A DNA stretch of 64,000 bases from Tetracladium setigerum (taxonomy: Eukaryota > Ascomycota > Leotiomycetes > Helotiales): positions 3,596,001 to 3,660,000 of the forward strand of contig PZJY01000002.1 of the NCBI GenBank assembly GCA_031472005.1. Direction: 5' to 3'. The notes under the pieces are model-generated. The model searched no databases, was not told where the DNA came from, and saw nothing but the letters and a program-made list of their open reading frames with translations. The position numbers were made by a program, and so were the translations under genes. Of the stretch, positions 9,930-22,786 are shown piece after piece (the stretch's first letter is position 1; every line of letters starts with the position of its first letter).

Positions 9930-12900
9930 GATTGGGGTTGATAATAGAAAGGAGTTATATTGGATTGAGGGCACTCGCAGACAGGCAGACTGAGCCGGGC
10001 GATAGGAAGGTTGAAGATAGAGATGGATAAGGAAATGGAGAGCCGGCGGGGCGTAAGAATCTTATAGCACGACAAAGCCAGTGAAGATCAGAGCTCCGGA
10101 GGAATGAGGCCGTCGTTCGTAGTAGCAGTCTCGTTGAGAGGGTGTGCGTGTGTGTCTTGGTTTATGCAAAGTGAGGCGAGCGGAGGATATGGAAAAGAGG
10201 TGTGGGAGAAGATGGCAGTATAAGAAAGATGTCGTCCCTCAAACATGTACTACACAAAAGTTTGGTGGCGTTCACAATCGCGAGATTCAGGATTTCCAGC
10301 GACTGAGATTTGGGTTGATGTGTTTTTTTGTTTGAGAAGGAGGGGAAGAGCGAGAGAAGAGGGAAAGAGGGCAACTTGCTGACCGAGTACTGTTCCTGTA
10401 CAGGTGGGGGGAAGGTCAGATCTGCGGCTGCGATTCCTCCAACAAGCGACCGAGTCGTACAGCGGCCTCTCTGCCCTGTGGCCTCCAGCCCCTCACCGGG
10501 ACGCAGGTTGAATAATGCAGTGCAGACTTGCAACGACTATCTGCAGACTGCAGGCAGTGAGAATGCAGACGTGTGGCGTGCGGCCTGCAGCACAAAGACC
10601 GGCCAATTGGGGGCTAAAGGGTGACAGGCCACCACTGGACAGCCTGCTCAGCTTGCGGCTCTGAGGAATGCCCAGTTAGAGAGATCGCCCTGCCACAGGG
10701 CAGATGGCGTGTCTTAGGTGTTGCGAAGTTGACGAGTTGATTAGGTATTTGACGTTTGCGTTCATTGCTATTATCAGGACGAAGTTTGGGTCTTGTCAGA
10801 GGAGCTGTGACTGCTGTGTGTGTTGTGTTTCTTAGCGTGTTAGGCGCCATCACGTCTCTAGCTCTTGCGCTGGCCGTTCTAGCCTCGTGGAATTCTCTGA
10901 TGATGTGCATTGCTAGCCATTAGCTGCATCTCTAGACCTCTTCTTGTGAATGGCCAAGTTTTCAGAGTCAATCGAGACATGTTGTTCTGTTGTTCGTTGT
11001 ACTTACAGAAAGATGCGGATATATGTGGATGTGGGAGAGAGGTGAGCGAAGGATGGACGGCAGGACGGCAAACTCGCTTGATTTGGTAATTATGGCCTTC
11101 ACCGCCTGGATTTACTGCCATGTAAAACTGCCAAGCCCCTCTGCCTTTCTCACCGACATTCATCTGTATGTGTCAAGACTCAACGCTACAAGTACCTAAA
11201 CGTGGATAATATTCAACGTCCACTCTCATCTACTTTCAATTCATCCCAACCCAATTGTCACTTTTCTACCATCTTCCTTCTTTGAAGGAAATACATTGAA
11301 ACCGAGGAGGAAAAACCCCGATTTGGCCAGCGAGCCGTTCTCCCTTCCTCAGTCGGGCGGAGCAAAATGCGAACCACTTTTGCCTTTTGCAAAACGCCCG
11401 AAAGATGAGAGGCCTCATGACAGCCGCCCTTCAGCTCACCGAAGAAGCCAATCCTCCCAGCGAATCACACCACTCACAAATATATCGTATTCATATTGCC
11501 GGATTGATCGGCCTTATGTTTTGGGTTTAGCTTTCTCATAAGGAAACTCAACTCCATTGCTTCGACGACTACAAATCATTTCCACATATCGAGAGTCGAG
11601 ACACTTTCATCCGGCAGTTGCTTTATTGGAGAAAGATATCATTGTTGCCACCCGTTTCTCAATAAGATTGGACTGGTAATAATAATACTACGAAACTAAA
11701 ATGGGATGCAAAACACTTCCATTATCAATGTGCTTCCAAACTCTTGGCAAACCCATTGTCAACTTGTTCCCCGCAATGCGATATTCGGCTATCAGTCGCT
11801 TAACAGCAGATTACCTATCTCCTAATCGTCGCTAAGGTAATGGAACTCTAACACTATCATCCCTTCCGACACCTCAGCTCATGAGGCTCTTCAAACATAC
11901 CAACCTGGACGTAGCATTCTCACTTCCAGAGTTGAGGTCCAGTCCCCACGACATACGCAGCTTTCAACCAGCCGTCGATCGCCTCCAACCCTCACACAGA
12001 ACAACAATCATGAGAGGATTAGAAAAAAGGAATTTCTCGTACACCCACATTCCATACACCGCTTATACCACCTTCAAAATGATGTTGTATAACCAAACGC
12101 CCCGAATCATAGAGGATGGGAACGACGATCTGCAGCCACATTTGCTGTGCATGTAATGTACGCAACCCCATCACAAGCACAACACGACGTCCCGATCCTC
12201 ACCTTCTGGATCCTTTATCGAATGGATGCACCTCTTTACCCGGGCAAACCACAGAATGGAAAGGGGCCTCCGTCGCATTATTCCAGTTCACGATGACAGA
12301 TAATCAGATTACCCCTCACCAATCCACGAAATCGAGGCTGCAGCATCGTTGCATTGAGAAGACCAATCACCGACACATCGGTTCCTCAAACCCATCCAGC
12401 TGACCATTCTTCAACCCGGCAACATGAACTGTTGCACTTCGACATTTGCCACCCTCTGCTGTGTATTACTGGACAGAATCTCGATGCTCGTATTCGACGT
12501 TCAAGAACTGGGAAGTTCTGGTTTGGACAATCTAGGAGTTTCCACGCGTAACGCGTACGTCTCCCGACTTCTATTTCAGAGACTATTACTCCATTCCTCA
12601 TACTCCACCTGTCAGTTTCACATTTATTTTTCAAGCCTACCAGCAATAGGAATTACAGGTGTCCGAATGCATATGTTGTCCTACATCAGTCAAGTCATCT
12701 AATGTTCCGAAACAAGAGTTCGAATATTCCATGCATGTCCTCTATTGGGTATTCATTTTCGAATTGACTTCCAGTCACGCCGAGCATTGATTGGTGTGGT
12801 GAGACGGGCTGGGCGAGTGGTGAGTTGTTCAACGCCCCAGACTGCAGAAGTGTGATAGGCGCAATTGTCATGATTGGATCTTCTGTATTATAGGAGCATG

Positions 12901-13739
12901 AGTAGTAGAGGTGTATATTGATCGTCACAATACGTTGGACGAGTTCTATTAGTTTCCGCTGTCTTTAGCACGTGGAAGCCACTTTTTACTTCTTGACACA
13001 GCTATCATCAATTACCCAGTTTTCTGATCCGCCGTTGATGGCAGGCAAAACAAAACTAACAAGGTATAAACTAACCATGCCGAATTTCAAATCAGAGCCT
13101 CATTCTGCGGAGCAATCTCCTCCAAATTACTTACACACTTTCTCGCAACATGGTTTGCAGATCACATGTCGGTGTCAATGCCAAGATCTTCGAAGTCTGA
13201 AGATCGTCAAGGAAGTAAATGCTGGCAACAAAAAGAGTGAACATAATATTGATGAGGCATTTCTCATTTGCGATATTATGATCCGTGGTAATTGTTGTTC
13301 AATTCGGTGGCAAAAAAGTAGCTGGTTTCCCCATTTCTTGATGTCCAGAGGGAGGTGATCCTTTGCATGTGGTCAGGACTGATAAGTGTGGGAAGCTAAG
13401 ATTACATGCAATTGAAATTTCAATGATAGCATTGGAGGTACGAGAAATAGAAGAGTGCGGAGAACGTGATTACTTCCTAGAGTTTAGAATGGGAAATTGA
13501 ACTTCTTGTTATTACAGTCTCGTGGGGTCAAGAATACTTTACTCGGCTAGAAAATGTCTCTCATATACCAGTTATCAAACCTAACTATACGGTTATGTAC
13601 ATTTCCTAACACCAATCCCTTTCACCCTTCTCCAACACTTTGTTTAACTTAGTTTCCAAATATGTTCAAAATGTTTTGTGCCCCAAATCAGCAAAACTTC
13701 CGCAGGACCCCATCACTCCCAATCAGTCCAGGTAATCAA
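9930..13739. other. long gene-free region
   Basis: This stretch of 3.8 kb holds no gene I can support on either strand. The first 600 bases are GA/CT-rich and look like the promoter and leader of the polyQ gene. Around 10515-10590 TGCAG and CTGCAG words cluster. The open frames between 10600 and 13360 are short, of random composition and without splice partners. There may be unrecognised small genes or decayed mobile DNA. Confidence 0.4.
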
Positions 13740-16700
13740 TTATGCACATGGATAGTTAGGGTTCTTGAGATCTTCTGCCCACCAATTATCAAAGGCAACC
13801 TTGACAGTACAGACCGGAAGCGAAACGACACCAGCAGTTCTAATATTCGTCTCGTAGATTGCCGAAACAGTTCCAGCAGCTGCAACATTCGCTGGCGCCC
13901 AGCCGTTGCGGTTGCCGTTTGCTTTGTAGCTGGCCAATGCACTTGGTAATTATTAGTACGGTGCAGCACAAATTGATTTGGGGAGTAAAATCAAAAAAGA
14001 TCAAAAAAGTGAAAGGCCTGAGCTTACCCAATAATGAGATCTTCTTTAGTAACACCACCATAAGCACTTCCATCAAGTGCCGACAAACCCGGCGGCGGCG
14101 TGAACCAAGTTGAAAGACACGCCATCTCTCCACAATCATACCAAACTCCATCCGTCGAAACCAGGAGGTACATTACATTATCGTGGCAAATCTTAGTTGG
14201 TTCAAAATGCTTTTCCTGAATGAAGTTCGGCAGTGGATTCTTGTCAGAGCAGGCAGATCGTGTATCGAGAATGAAAGGGAAGACCTTCTTTTTGCTCAGT
14301 CGCCACGCCTGGGGGATGAGGTAGGCGTAGACGGCTTTCATGATGTATTGTTGGATCGTGTTGTCACTGATCAGCGTGCCCATCATTTTGCCTTCGATGA
14401 TCATGCTGGTTAGTTGGGGAAGGGACCAGACTGAGCCGCTGAACATCTCGGTGTTGATTGCGTCGATTGTCTCGTACCAGGACGATATGAGGGCACCCAT
14501 GGCGCCTTCCAGGGTGTCGGCTGCGTTGAATTTAGCACCACTAGGGGAGGGAAAATGTCAGTTGCAGAAAGTTCCGTGCGGCAGAAATTTACTCACGACA
14601 ATGTGGAGTCTTTAGTGAGGGTGATGGTATTCGAAACGCCTGCATTGACCACGTCTTTCAAAGTTGATAGTCTGTCCTTGTTGGCGAAGAATGACGATTG
14701 TTTAAACACTTTTGAAATGATTAGCTCAAAGGTGAAAAGTGGGACACTGAAGAGGTGTTTCTTACATATGTTCCATACAGGCGAGGCTACAAGAGCGAAT
14801 CCTAGACCAATTATATCCAACATTACTTTCTTGAGAATACTCTTGTCTTCAATTGGCGCAAATGTACTTGAGAATTTGGCCATACTACTGGTCATCTGAG
14901 CCTGAGACCGAACGATAGCATCATAGAAGTTCAGATTGACCTATATTTTCGAATATCAACAAACGCTCCAAGCCATGGAACTCAAAGCCATGTGAGGGAG
15001 GATTTAACTTACGCTGCTGATCTGCTGAAGAGAATTGAGAATGAAGTATCCAGCAGGAGCATTCACATTGTTACACTGAGCAGTTGCACCACATCCATTG
15101 TGATCAGCGGTCACGCCGCACTGCATATTTTCTGGACCATTGAAGAAATTGCTGACATGCTGTGGGAACTTCAGCGTTGATGGATTCGCGCGCCAATTCG
15201 ATAGGACAGCAGCCCAAGCCGTAGATGCGTACACACTAGCCCATCGCTGAGCTGGATCGATGGAGGCGTCAATGACCCCAGAATCAGTACACTTTACCTC
15301 TTGCCACTTTGGATCGCTGACAGTGCCCCCAAAACAGCCATTATACCAGTATGCCACCGCCCCGGAGGATGGAGTGACCTTGAGATAAGCTGATCGACCT
15401 TCACCGGCCAAATCAGCAAATTGAATACTCAAGCCGTTGGCACCAACACCCGTGGCGATCTTTCCCTGAGGATGCCATCGCCAATCATTGATTGCGTTCG
15501 CTCCGCCATTCCTCCATGCGAGGACCGAGCCGTCGATCGGGTGTACCCAGAGATAGTCGGCAAGGCCATCACCGTCAATATCTGCGAATTGAATATCTCG
15601 GCGTAGACCACCGACTCCCGTGGCGATGAGTCCTTGTGGTAACCAAATCCAGCCATTGGGACCGCTTCCGCCGTTTACAAATGCAGTTACTGCGCCGTTT
15701 TTGTCAACCCAGAGGTAGTCAGCCTTACCGTCACCATCGATATCTGCAAATTGGACACCTATTCCAGCTCCAATGCCGGTAGCGACCTGACCACGACTAG
15801 AAAACCGTATTGTCAGAAAGTTTCTCTTCTAGATGTGAGAAGATTATAGATCCTCTTGGTGTAGTTGAGATATACGTACTTTTCCCAGACCCATCCGTTG
15901 CTTCCAGGCCCTCCATTGCGCCAAAAGGTCACTGCCCCAGATTTCTCGTTGACAACTAGGTAATCTGCACGTCCATCTCCATCCAGGTCGGCTATGCTGT
16001 GGAGAGAGTTAACATAAGTTTTTTTTTCTAATATTAGCGGATCAAAAATCCGAAAAGAGGACGTGAAGTAAGTAGAAGAAGAAGAGTAAAAAAAACGAAG
16101 AACATAGACCAACAGTCCACCAAAATCAACACGATCGGCTCATGCAAAGGAAATTGACAAAAACTTGAAAAGGGACACATAAAATCGAAGGGGAACCAAA
16201 AAACACAAGAGATGTATTGACCCAAAACTTACCGAGTGTCCTTCCGCGCCGCTACACCGGTAGCGATAACTCCTCGATTTTCCCAGATCCATTTGTTGGC
16301 CGAATCCAAACCATGATTGCGGTAAAGAATAATAGCACCGGTTGGGCCCACTGATAAATAGTCATCAAGAGAATCACCATCCATGTCGGCGAACCTGGTG
16401 CCATCTCCAGCGAGATATGTGCCTCCAGAGCCAGTGTTGAGCCAGACTTGAAGAGCACCTTCACCCTGGGAAACCCTGACATAATCCTTCTTGCCATCAC
16501 CATTGAGATCACCAAAGAGAATCTCATTTCTCTTCGCACCTACGCCAGTTGCAATTTTCCCAACAGATACCCAGTCAGGTAGCATTCCCCTTGATTCGCC
16601 ACGGGTATTCATGAAAACCGTTGCTGCACCGATTGAATCAAGCTGAATGTAATCCGCACGACCGTCATTGTTCAAATCGTGGAGAAAAATGCCCTCGATA

Positions 16701-18204
16701 TCACCACCAACGCCAGTGGCAATCGCACCCATCGCCTGCCATTCGGGACGATTACCGTATCCAGAATTCAGGAATGCCGTTAAAGATCCACCGGATCCGA
16801 CAATGAGATAATCAGCTCGACCATCACCATCAATATCCGCGAATCGAGTTGTTGCTCGCGTTCCGCCGCTCCCGGATACTATTGTCCCAACTGATGTCCA
16901 CAACCATCCATTTTCGGCGTTGGACTGCTCTCCGCCGTTGATCCAGGCGCTTACGTCTCCATTTTTCGCGACGAAAATGTAATCATCACGGCCGTCGCCA
17001 TTGATGTCGGCAAACATAACACCTTCTGTATCTCCAACGCCACTAGCAATTTTGCCTCTGAAAGTCCAATTTACCCCGCCGCTTGAGGTATAGCCATTGT
17101 TGATGCAGAGATATACAGCTCCCGATTGTGGATGCACCCATAGATAGTCATCACGGCCATCGCCATTGAGATCTGCCAGTCGAACGCCAGCTCCAACGGG
17201 AAAGAGAAGCACAGGAAAACCAACGTTTCCAGTGGCAAGAGTTCCTACCGACTGCCAGCCAGCTACGTATGTTCCGTCTCCCTTGCCCACGCCAGTGGCA
17301 ATTGTACCCCTGCCTTCCCAGAAGAGTGTCGTGGTACAAGCAGAGCTATTACTGCCACCAGGGATTGGAATATTGATGGGTTCACTGATCCACCCTTTGC
17401 TGGCAGCTGTTTGTAAGCCGCCATACCAAGCTGTGGCCATTGAGAGGTATCCAACATCGTTGGGATGCAAGTCGTCTGCCAACTGCGCCAAGGTGAGAGC
17501 ATTGTACATGTCGACGACAAGTACCTTCGCTCCAGAATTGGCTCTCGCTGCCACGACACCAGGAATGGCAGCATTGAAGGCTTTCACCCTCGCGGTCACA
17601 TCAGGTTGCTTCACTGGAGTTATCTGTGCAACCAGAATGACAGCATCTGGTGATGCGGTGACAAGTTTATCGATAAGCCGCCCTAGACGATCTGGTGCTG
17701 CTAGGATATTGACATCCCTATTCATGTCGTTTGTGCCAGCCATAACCAAGATAACATTGGGCAGCTTTGGTAAACTGTATCCGGCATATGTGGTAATTTC
17801 GTCGATGACGGCACCAGGATGACCTTCGTTTTGATTGTTGAGCATGCTTCCTGACCTGACGGTTCCAATGTATTCGACTTCATTCCCGGTGAGTTGGTTG
17901 AAGAGATAACCTCTGTACCCGTTGCCATGACTGCTTGAGGACCCCCAAGTGATGGAATCACCTAGTGGCAAAATCCGCAGAGGAATGCCGTTTGCAAGCG
18001 AACGTAGTTCCAAGATGTTTGCTCCTTTTGTGACGTTCCCATTCTGCGGTATAGAAGAAGAAGCTATGAATACCGTTAGCGTTGTGCTATCAAGTGTCCT
18101 AGTCAAAGCAGTGACTTGAAAAAGGTAGGGGAGGGACTGGGAGTAGAGCTACCACAAGTAATTGACAGGAAAGCAATAGCCAAAAGTCGTCTGCGAAATA
18201 TCAT
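13740..18204 (-). CDS. secreted SGNH hydrolase with FG-GAP/VCBS repeats and chitinase-type tail
   Basis: Proposed exons: 18153-18204, 16233-18063, 15880-15996, 15013-15796, 14766-14940, 14597-14708, 14028-14541, 13740-13941; about 1,260 residues. Exon 1 encodes a signal peptide (MIFRRRLLAIAFLSITC). An SGNH/GDSL esterase domain follows: GDSITWG (Ser nucleophile), AGTNDMN, DDLHPND (Asp/His pair). Ten repeats of the type ADxxGDGxxDYLxV follow (about residues 270-820), the FG-GAP/VCBS calcium-binding propeller type. The last 420 residues (PAGYFILNS, FSSTFAPIEDKS, LDIIGLGFALVASPVWN, PVC...NW) resemble the tail of subgroup C, killer-toxin-like GH18 chitinases, judged from memory of that family. The frame of exon 7 is one base out with its acceptor; an extra C in the CCC at 14519-14521 would explain it. 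Likely role (inferred): a secreted carbohydrate esterase-like protein acting on cell walls. Confidence 0.8.
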
Positions 18205-19718
18205 CTTGACAGTGAAAGCAATACACACTAATGACAGGCGCTCAAAATCCGTTGTGAAGCTTCTTCTGAGCCGGAGGCCATCTTTTCTATATGTAATTTT
18301 ACATCTCTGCCCACGTGGCTGGGGAAAAAACCGTTCTTAGATACTTGCATTTGAATTTCGTTCAGAAGAGGAGAGGTGTGATGTATTGCAGCTCCATTCT
18401 CGCATTGTACCAGAAGTCTATGCTCAACACCTTAGCAGTATGAAGGTACAGCGGTTAAATATTGTACCTTGTCAGTGGGGGTCCGTTACCAAACGTAAAC
18501 ACATAGAACAATCTTTATTCTACCCCTCTGTAAGGAAGTCGAAGCACTGTTGAAATGCTAGGGCGAGCTCGCTGGTAACTTTTACCCCTGCACAGGGCTG
18601 TAGTATTGCTTGGCAAGATCCATTCCACCGTGGTTACAGGGGAAACACAGGCCACCAATCTACCATGAGCCTGGTCCAAGTCGGACACCGCTAACTGCGT
18701 GAAAGGATTTGGGAATACGAAGTGATGTTTCCAAATAGCCTATGTAGTTTGAATGGCGCACGTGCAGACGTAGTGTGGTGTAGTGTGGTGCGCTTATGAT
18801 ATTCTTATTAGCGTAGGATTTGACAAGGCAAAAATTTAAGTTTTAGCCTTCCCCCTTTCCCGTTCACACCTGCCGGAAGAAGGAAGTATCCACATTATCT
18901 TACCTATAATAGCATTGAACTATAGCTCTGAGCCAGCTAGCGAAGATCCTTTTTGCTCAACATCGGAGCCGTTTGGAGGTACAGCGGTTGTTACTTAACG
19001 TGTGCTCAAAGTAAGATTAGTTCAAGATCTCTTTGGCTCACCGCGTGCGAGTCGCATGCGAGTTGCATGCAATTAGCAAATGCATGGGCAACTAATATTA
19101 ACTCGTTATGGTTTCATTTGCGCAATACTAGCACCATTTCGTGTGCAAGATGCAATCAGTATTAGGTTGTTAGCTCTGGCTCCGAAAGCGGGCTCAAGCG
19201 AAGGAGCCGTGAAGCATGAAGACAAGGCTAGAGGCGAATCAACAGCAAACTTTGGTAATAAGCTTGATTTCCTCAAATGCTTGTGCGGTGTCGAAAAAAT
19301 GATTCGCTAGCTCGCTTCAGAGCTATAATCCAATGCTATGCTTTCATAAGCTTGCCTATTAAGTTAATTAATTCCCTGGTCAGCCTTGCAGTGAGTCCAG
19401 ATTATGCCAAGGTTTTGAAATCTAGCAAGTCAGAAGGCGTTAAAATCGTCTCGTTCAATGAAATCTAACCGGAACAACTGTTTTTCTTACGCTGAACGAG
19501 ATGCAAAGCTGGCCGCGGCTAATGGGATAGTGGACCATGAAGTTCTCCCTGTGTAGCTAAAAAGAGGAAGAGCCTGCGGAAAATAAACAAATTTGGATTC
19601 TATCAAAATTGAATTCGTTATGCTTGACATTCATGAAAACTGTGGGAAAACCGAGAATCTATACACTGATTGCGCCTGCCTCCAAGATGAGGATTTTCCT
19701 CACGAAACGTGTCCAGCT
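18205..19718. other. intergenic region with mobile-element relic
   Basis: No gene is supported. It holds copy A of the dispersed repeat, a 13-mer (AGGTACAGCGGTT) present near 18444 and again near 18976, and a doubled GTAGTGTGGT near 18771. It probably includes the promoter of the SGNH gene at its left end. Confidence 0.4.
18455..18633 (+). repeat. dispersed repeat, copy A
   Basis: About 180 bp matches, with substitutions, the reverse complement of 23618-23798. Shared words include AAATATTGTACCTTGTCAGT, CTACCCCTCTGTAA, ATGCTAGG and TTGGCAAGATCCATT. No coding capacity. An 8-bp inverted pair (AAGGTACA/TGTACCTT) lies at its left end. It is probably a relic of a mobile element. Confidence 0.8.
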
Positions 19719-21398
19719 TCAGAGCTCAAATACCTCTTCCTCGACATGAAAAATCCCCTCCTTCCCACTCACCTTCGAAGCTGCCATTCTAACAGCAGCA
19801 GTCAAAGACCTCGGTCCGCAAACATTTACAACTCCATCCATACCGTGCCTTTCGGCTTTCAAAGCTTCAAACCAAGACTTAACATTCGGTCTGCCATATA
19901 TAACAACCCCAGGGCCCGCATAGTCATGACGCTCTTCCATCTCAGTTCCATTTTCTTCTTCGCCTGTTCCAGTGACATGTATGTTGACATCGAGGGTCAG
20001 TCTCGGCGTCAACCTCTTGGACCCCTCGGCAAGCTTTGTCAGTTCTTCTTCAAACCACCGAATATGGCTCCGTTCTTTGACTACCCATAGCAAGTGTATG
20101 TGTGCTTTGGCACCAAAATCCGCAGGCCCTCCTACCATCGAAGCTTGAGACATCTTGTCGACGATATGTGCTGCGATACTAATGCCAGGTGTAATACCAA
20201 TTCCTCCTGCTATCAGTATAGTGAGAGTGTGATCGCTCCAGCGGATGCTACTCATGCCATACGGACCATCCATTCGTACGTTCAGGTTCATCGAGGAAGG
20301 TGAAGTAGTAAGAGCTTCTTTCGAGCTTGGTCGTTTTCTTGCATCGCTTTCCGTGTTGATGTACTGCAGCCTTTTGGTGTACCCACCTAAGCCCCGGATA
20401 GCCAACACAGCACTCGCTCCCGGCGCTGAAGCAATTGTAAACGGATGCCAATTCAATACAGACAAATTCTGGATTTGGACCCAAGCCACCTGAGTAGGCC
20501 TCGCACTCGTAACACCATCGATTCGAATTTTTGTCATGTCTCCTGTATATGATGCGACGCCAGCGACTTTTAGTTTCCGGAAATTGTACGCAAATCGTAT
20601 GGCGCGATCGACGACCCAGAGCAAAAGACCAGGCAGCATGAACTCTAGACCTTTTGAAGCATGGATCAAAGCCCCGATAGTGAAGACGATGAACAAGAAA
20701 TGCGAGTAGTAAAACAGCTCGAAGAAACGACGGCGGATAAACGATATAGAGGTGATGTAGATCAGACACAGAGAAACCCATGCCATAATACCAATTTGGA
20801 TTCTGCTATTACGGAGCACAGTTGTAAACTGCTCTGTTTTGATGTAACGTCTTGTGGTGAGGGCGAAATGGATCGTTGCGTGGATGACTGTCGCTCGACC
20901 GATCCAGCGATGGTATATCAGCAGCGTTGTGGATGTAATTCGAGCAATAAGAGAGAAAAGGTTGCTTCGAGTTGCGAGAAGAAGCCCGAGGACGGCGTTT
21001 GCGATCGTGAGCCAGCCATAGAGTTTGTAGTCAGTTGAAAACTCATTCCTGTTCCACCCCATAAGATGTTTAGGCCGACGAATACTGCAAGGCGGAGAAG
21101 ATTCGGCAGCCGGTGTGCGCTGATGAAAGGAACGAGCGGTGGAATTGTTGATAATTTGTGTATGTATATGCGAAGGGTAGAATGACTGGGAGCGTGCTTC
21201 ACCGTCGATTGGTCTTTAGATTGAGTTAGATACAGATGATTTCTTTGGCTCTGCTATCTACTTACCTCGCTTTCGAAGTGAAAGTAGATAGGAAGGTAGC
21301 TTCAGAAGAGACTCAAAGAGAAGAAGTCCAATAACGCATAGAAAGTAGGCCCGAGCAGCAGTATACTGATCTTCAATAACTGGCTCCATAATAAACAT
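19719..21398 (-). CDS. ferric reductase-like transmembrane protein (FRE family)
   Basis: Two exons: 21266-21398 and 19719-21213 (52-bp intron, donor GTAAGT), about 540 residues. It is a membrane flavocytochrome that moves electrons from NADPH through FAD and haem to ferric or cupric ions outside the cell. Haem-binding His lie in YHRWIGRATVIHATIHF and YYSHFLFIVFTIGALIHA. The FAD motif is HPFTIAS, the NADPH site GGIGITPG, and the C-terminal nucleotide signature VCGPRS. Several membrane helices precede the flavin domain. Between the first helices the frame slips by one base at a CCCC run (21057-21060, + strand): upstream reads GLNILWG, downstream continues WNRNEFSTDYKLYGW. One more base repairs it; a 44-nt intron would too but seems too short. 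The exact substrate cannot be told. Confidence 0.85.
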
Positions 21399-22786
21399 GC
21401 TGGACGTTTCCGTCTGCTGAGTTCAAAGATTCTTGTAGAATTACGATTTGTTTTTGGTAAGTCGTGGTTGATTTTGTTTTTTTGTTGATACTGGAATGAA
21501 GTCGTCGACTTATATTATTATTCAATGACAACATCAAATCTTTATCAGACATCTGCTCTGCAAATTAAATTTGGAAACATGAAGAGCCCCACCGTAGTCA
21601 AAGCCTCGAATATTACGTGCATTGCGGGAATACTTACACTCAGTGGGTTCGGGGCCGGCATCTTCTCCCATCTACCGCCCATATACCATCCGCTTGATGA
21701 CATCTCAAATTTCTGCATTTCCAAAGCCCAAATTCGGTTGACCAGATCAACTTAACCTGGGATGTTGGCGCATGGCTGAAGTTCGTGCTACCGATGCATT
21801 GCATTAATCGTTTCTTGGCCATTTGGAATCAATTACTACAATCCCCGAAACTAACACAAAGCCTGGATCCTCTGAAAGATGTGCAGGAAAAATTGTCTAA
21901 TAGCTTCGTTGGAATCTTGAAGTTACTTTACCAAGTGGCATCACCCAGGAGGTTTTCGATCGACGGCCGGGGCTTGGACTCCTCAAACTTAGCATTAATC
22001 GGCTATTTTATTCAACAATATCCAACTTTCATTCAGCAGGGAATTCTTCTTATAGGAAAAAGACCAGCTCATATTGAGACCACTCACTACGCTTTAAAAC
22101 ATTCCTCCAAAACATTGTGTCAACGTTTAGATCATGCAATGTAGCCAATTCCTCTATATTTCTCGAAATACTTAAAGATACTTAAATCGAACCTTTGACT
22201 CATTTCAAAACATTCAGCCGTGCTGGATGTGGAGGTTTTGATGTTCTTGCAGGTGTCAATGTCGACCGCTTTTTCTCCCACTGAATATCTTGCACGAGCT
22301 TGTTCTACTGTATCATTATGAGATGAGTGCGGCTGGTTATGTAGGCGCACGAGCCGTAAGCCACAAATGGAATCATTAGAGCTTGGGAATGCAATTTCCT
22401 GCAATCTATCAGATGGAAAAATTATATTACAGAAGCGAATCCTGCCAAGGAATTGATGAACTACGAGAGGGTTAAGCGAACGAGGCGCAAGCCACGTATG
22501 GAATCATTAGAACGCGAAAGCAGACTAACGTAGTTTGGTAGACAAACAACTTCGAGAGTGCTGAATTCTGATCGAGCCTGCAATGATCTGGCTGTATGGA
22601 ATTGGTGATTCAGTAGTTGGGTATATAGCTCAACTCTCTCCATCTGTCTGTTTAACAAATCAACACAGATTCTCCTTCCATCGATCATCTTTAGACAACT
22701 ACCCAAAATCTTCACTTGGACTTTTCCTAATCAATATCTCTTCTCTATTCCTTCAATATCCAACAAACAATCAATTTCCAGCAAGA
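21399..22786. other. intergenic region
   Basis: No gene is supported. It lies between the divergent ferric reductase and DM13 genes and so should contain both promoters. An imperfect direct repeat of about 34 bp (22350-22380 and 22481-22511, sharing ATGGAATCATTAGA) is present. Confidence 0.4.

Noticed and set aside
10614..11163. Overlapping short frames on the minus strand
   Set aside because: Composition looks random and there are no family features.
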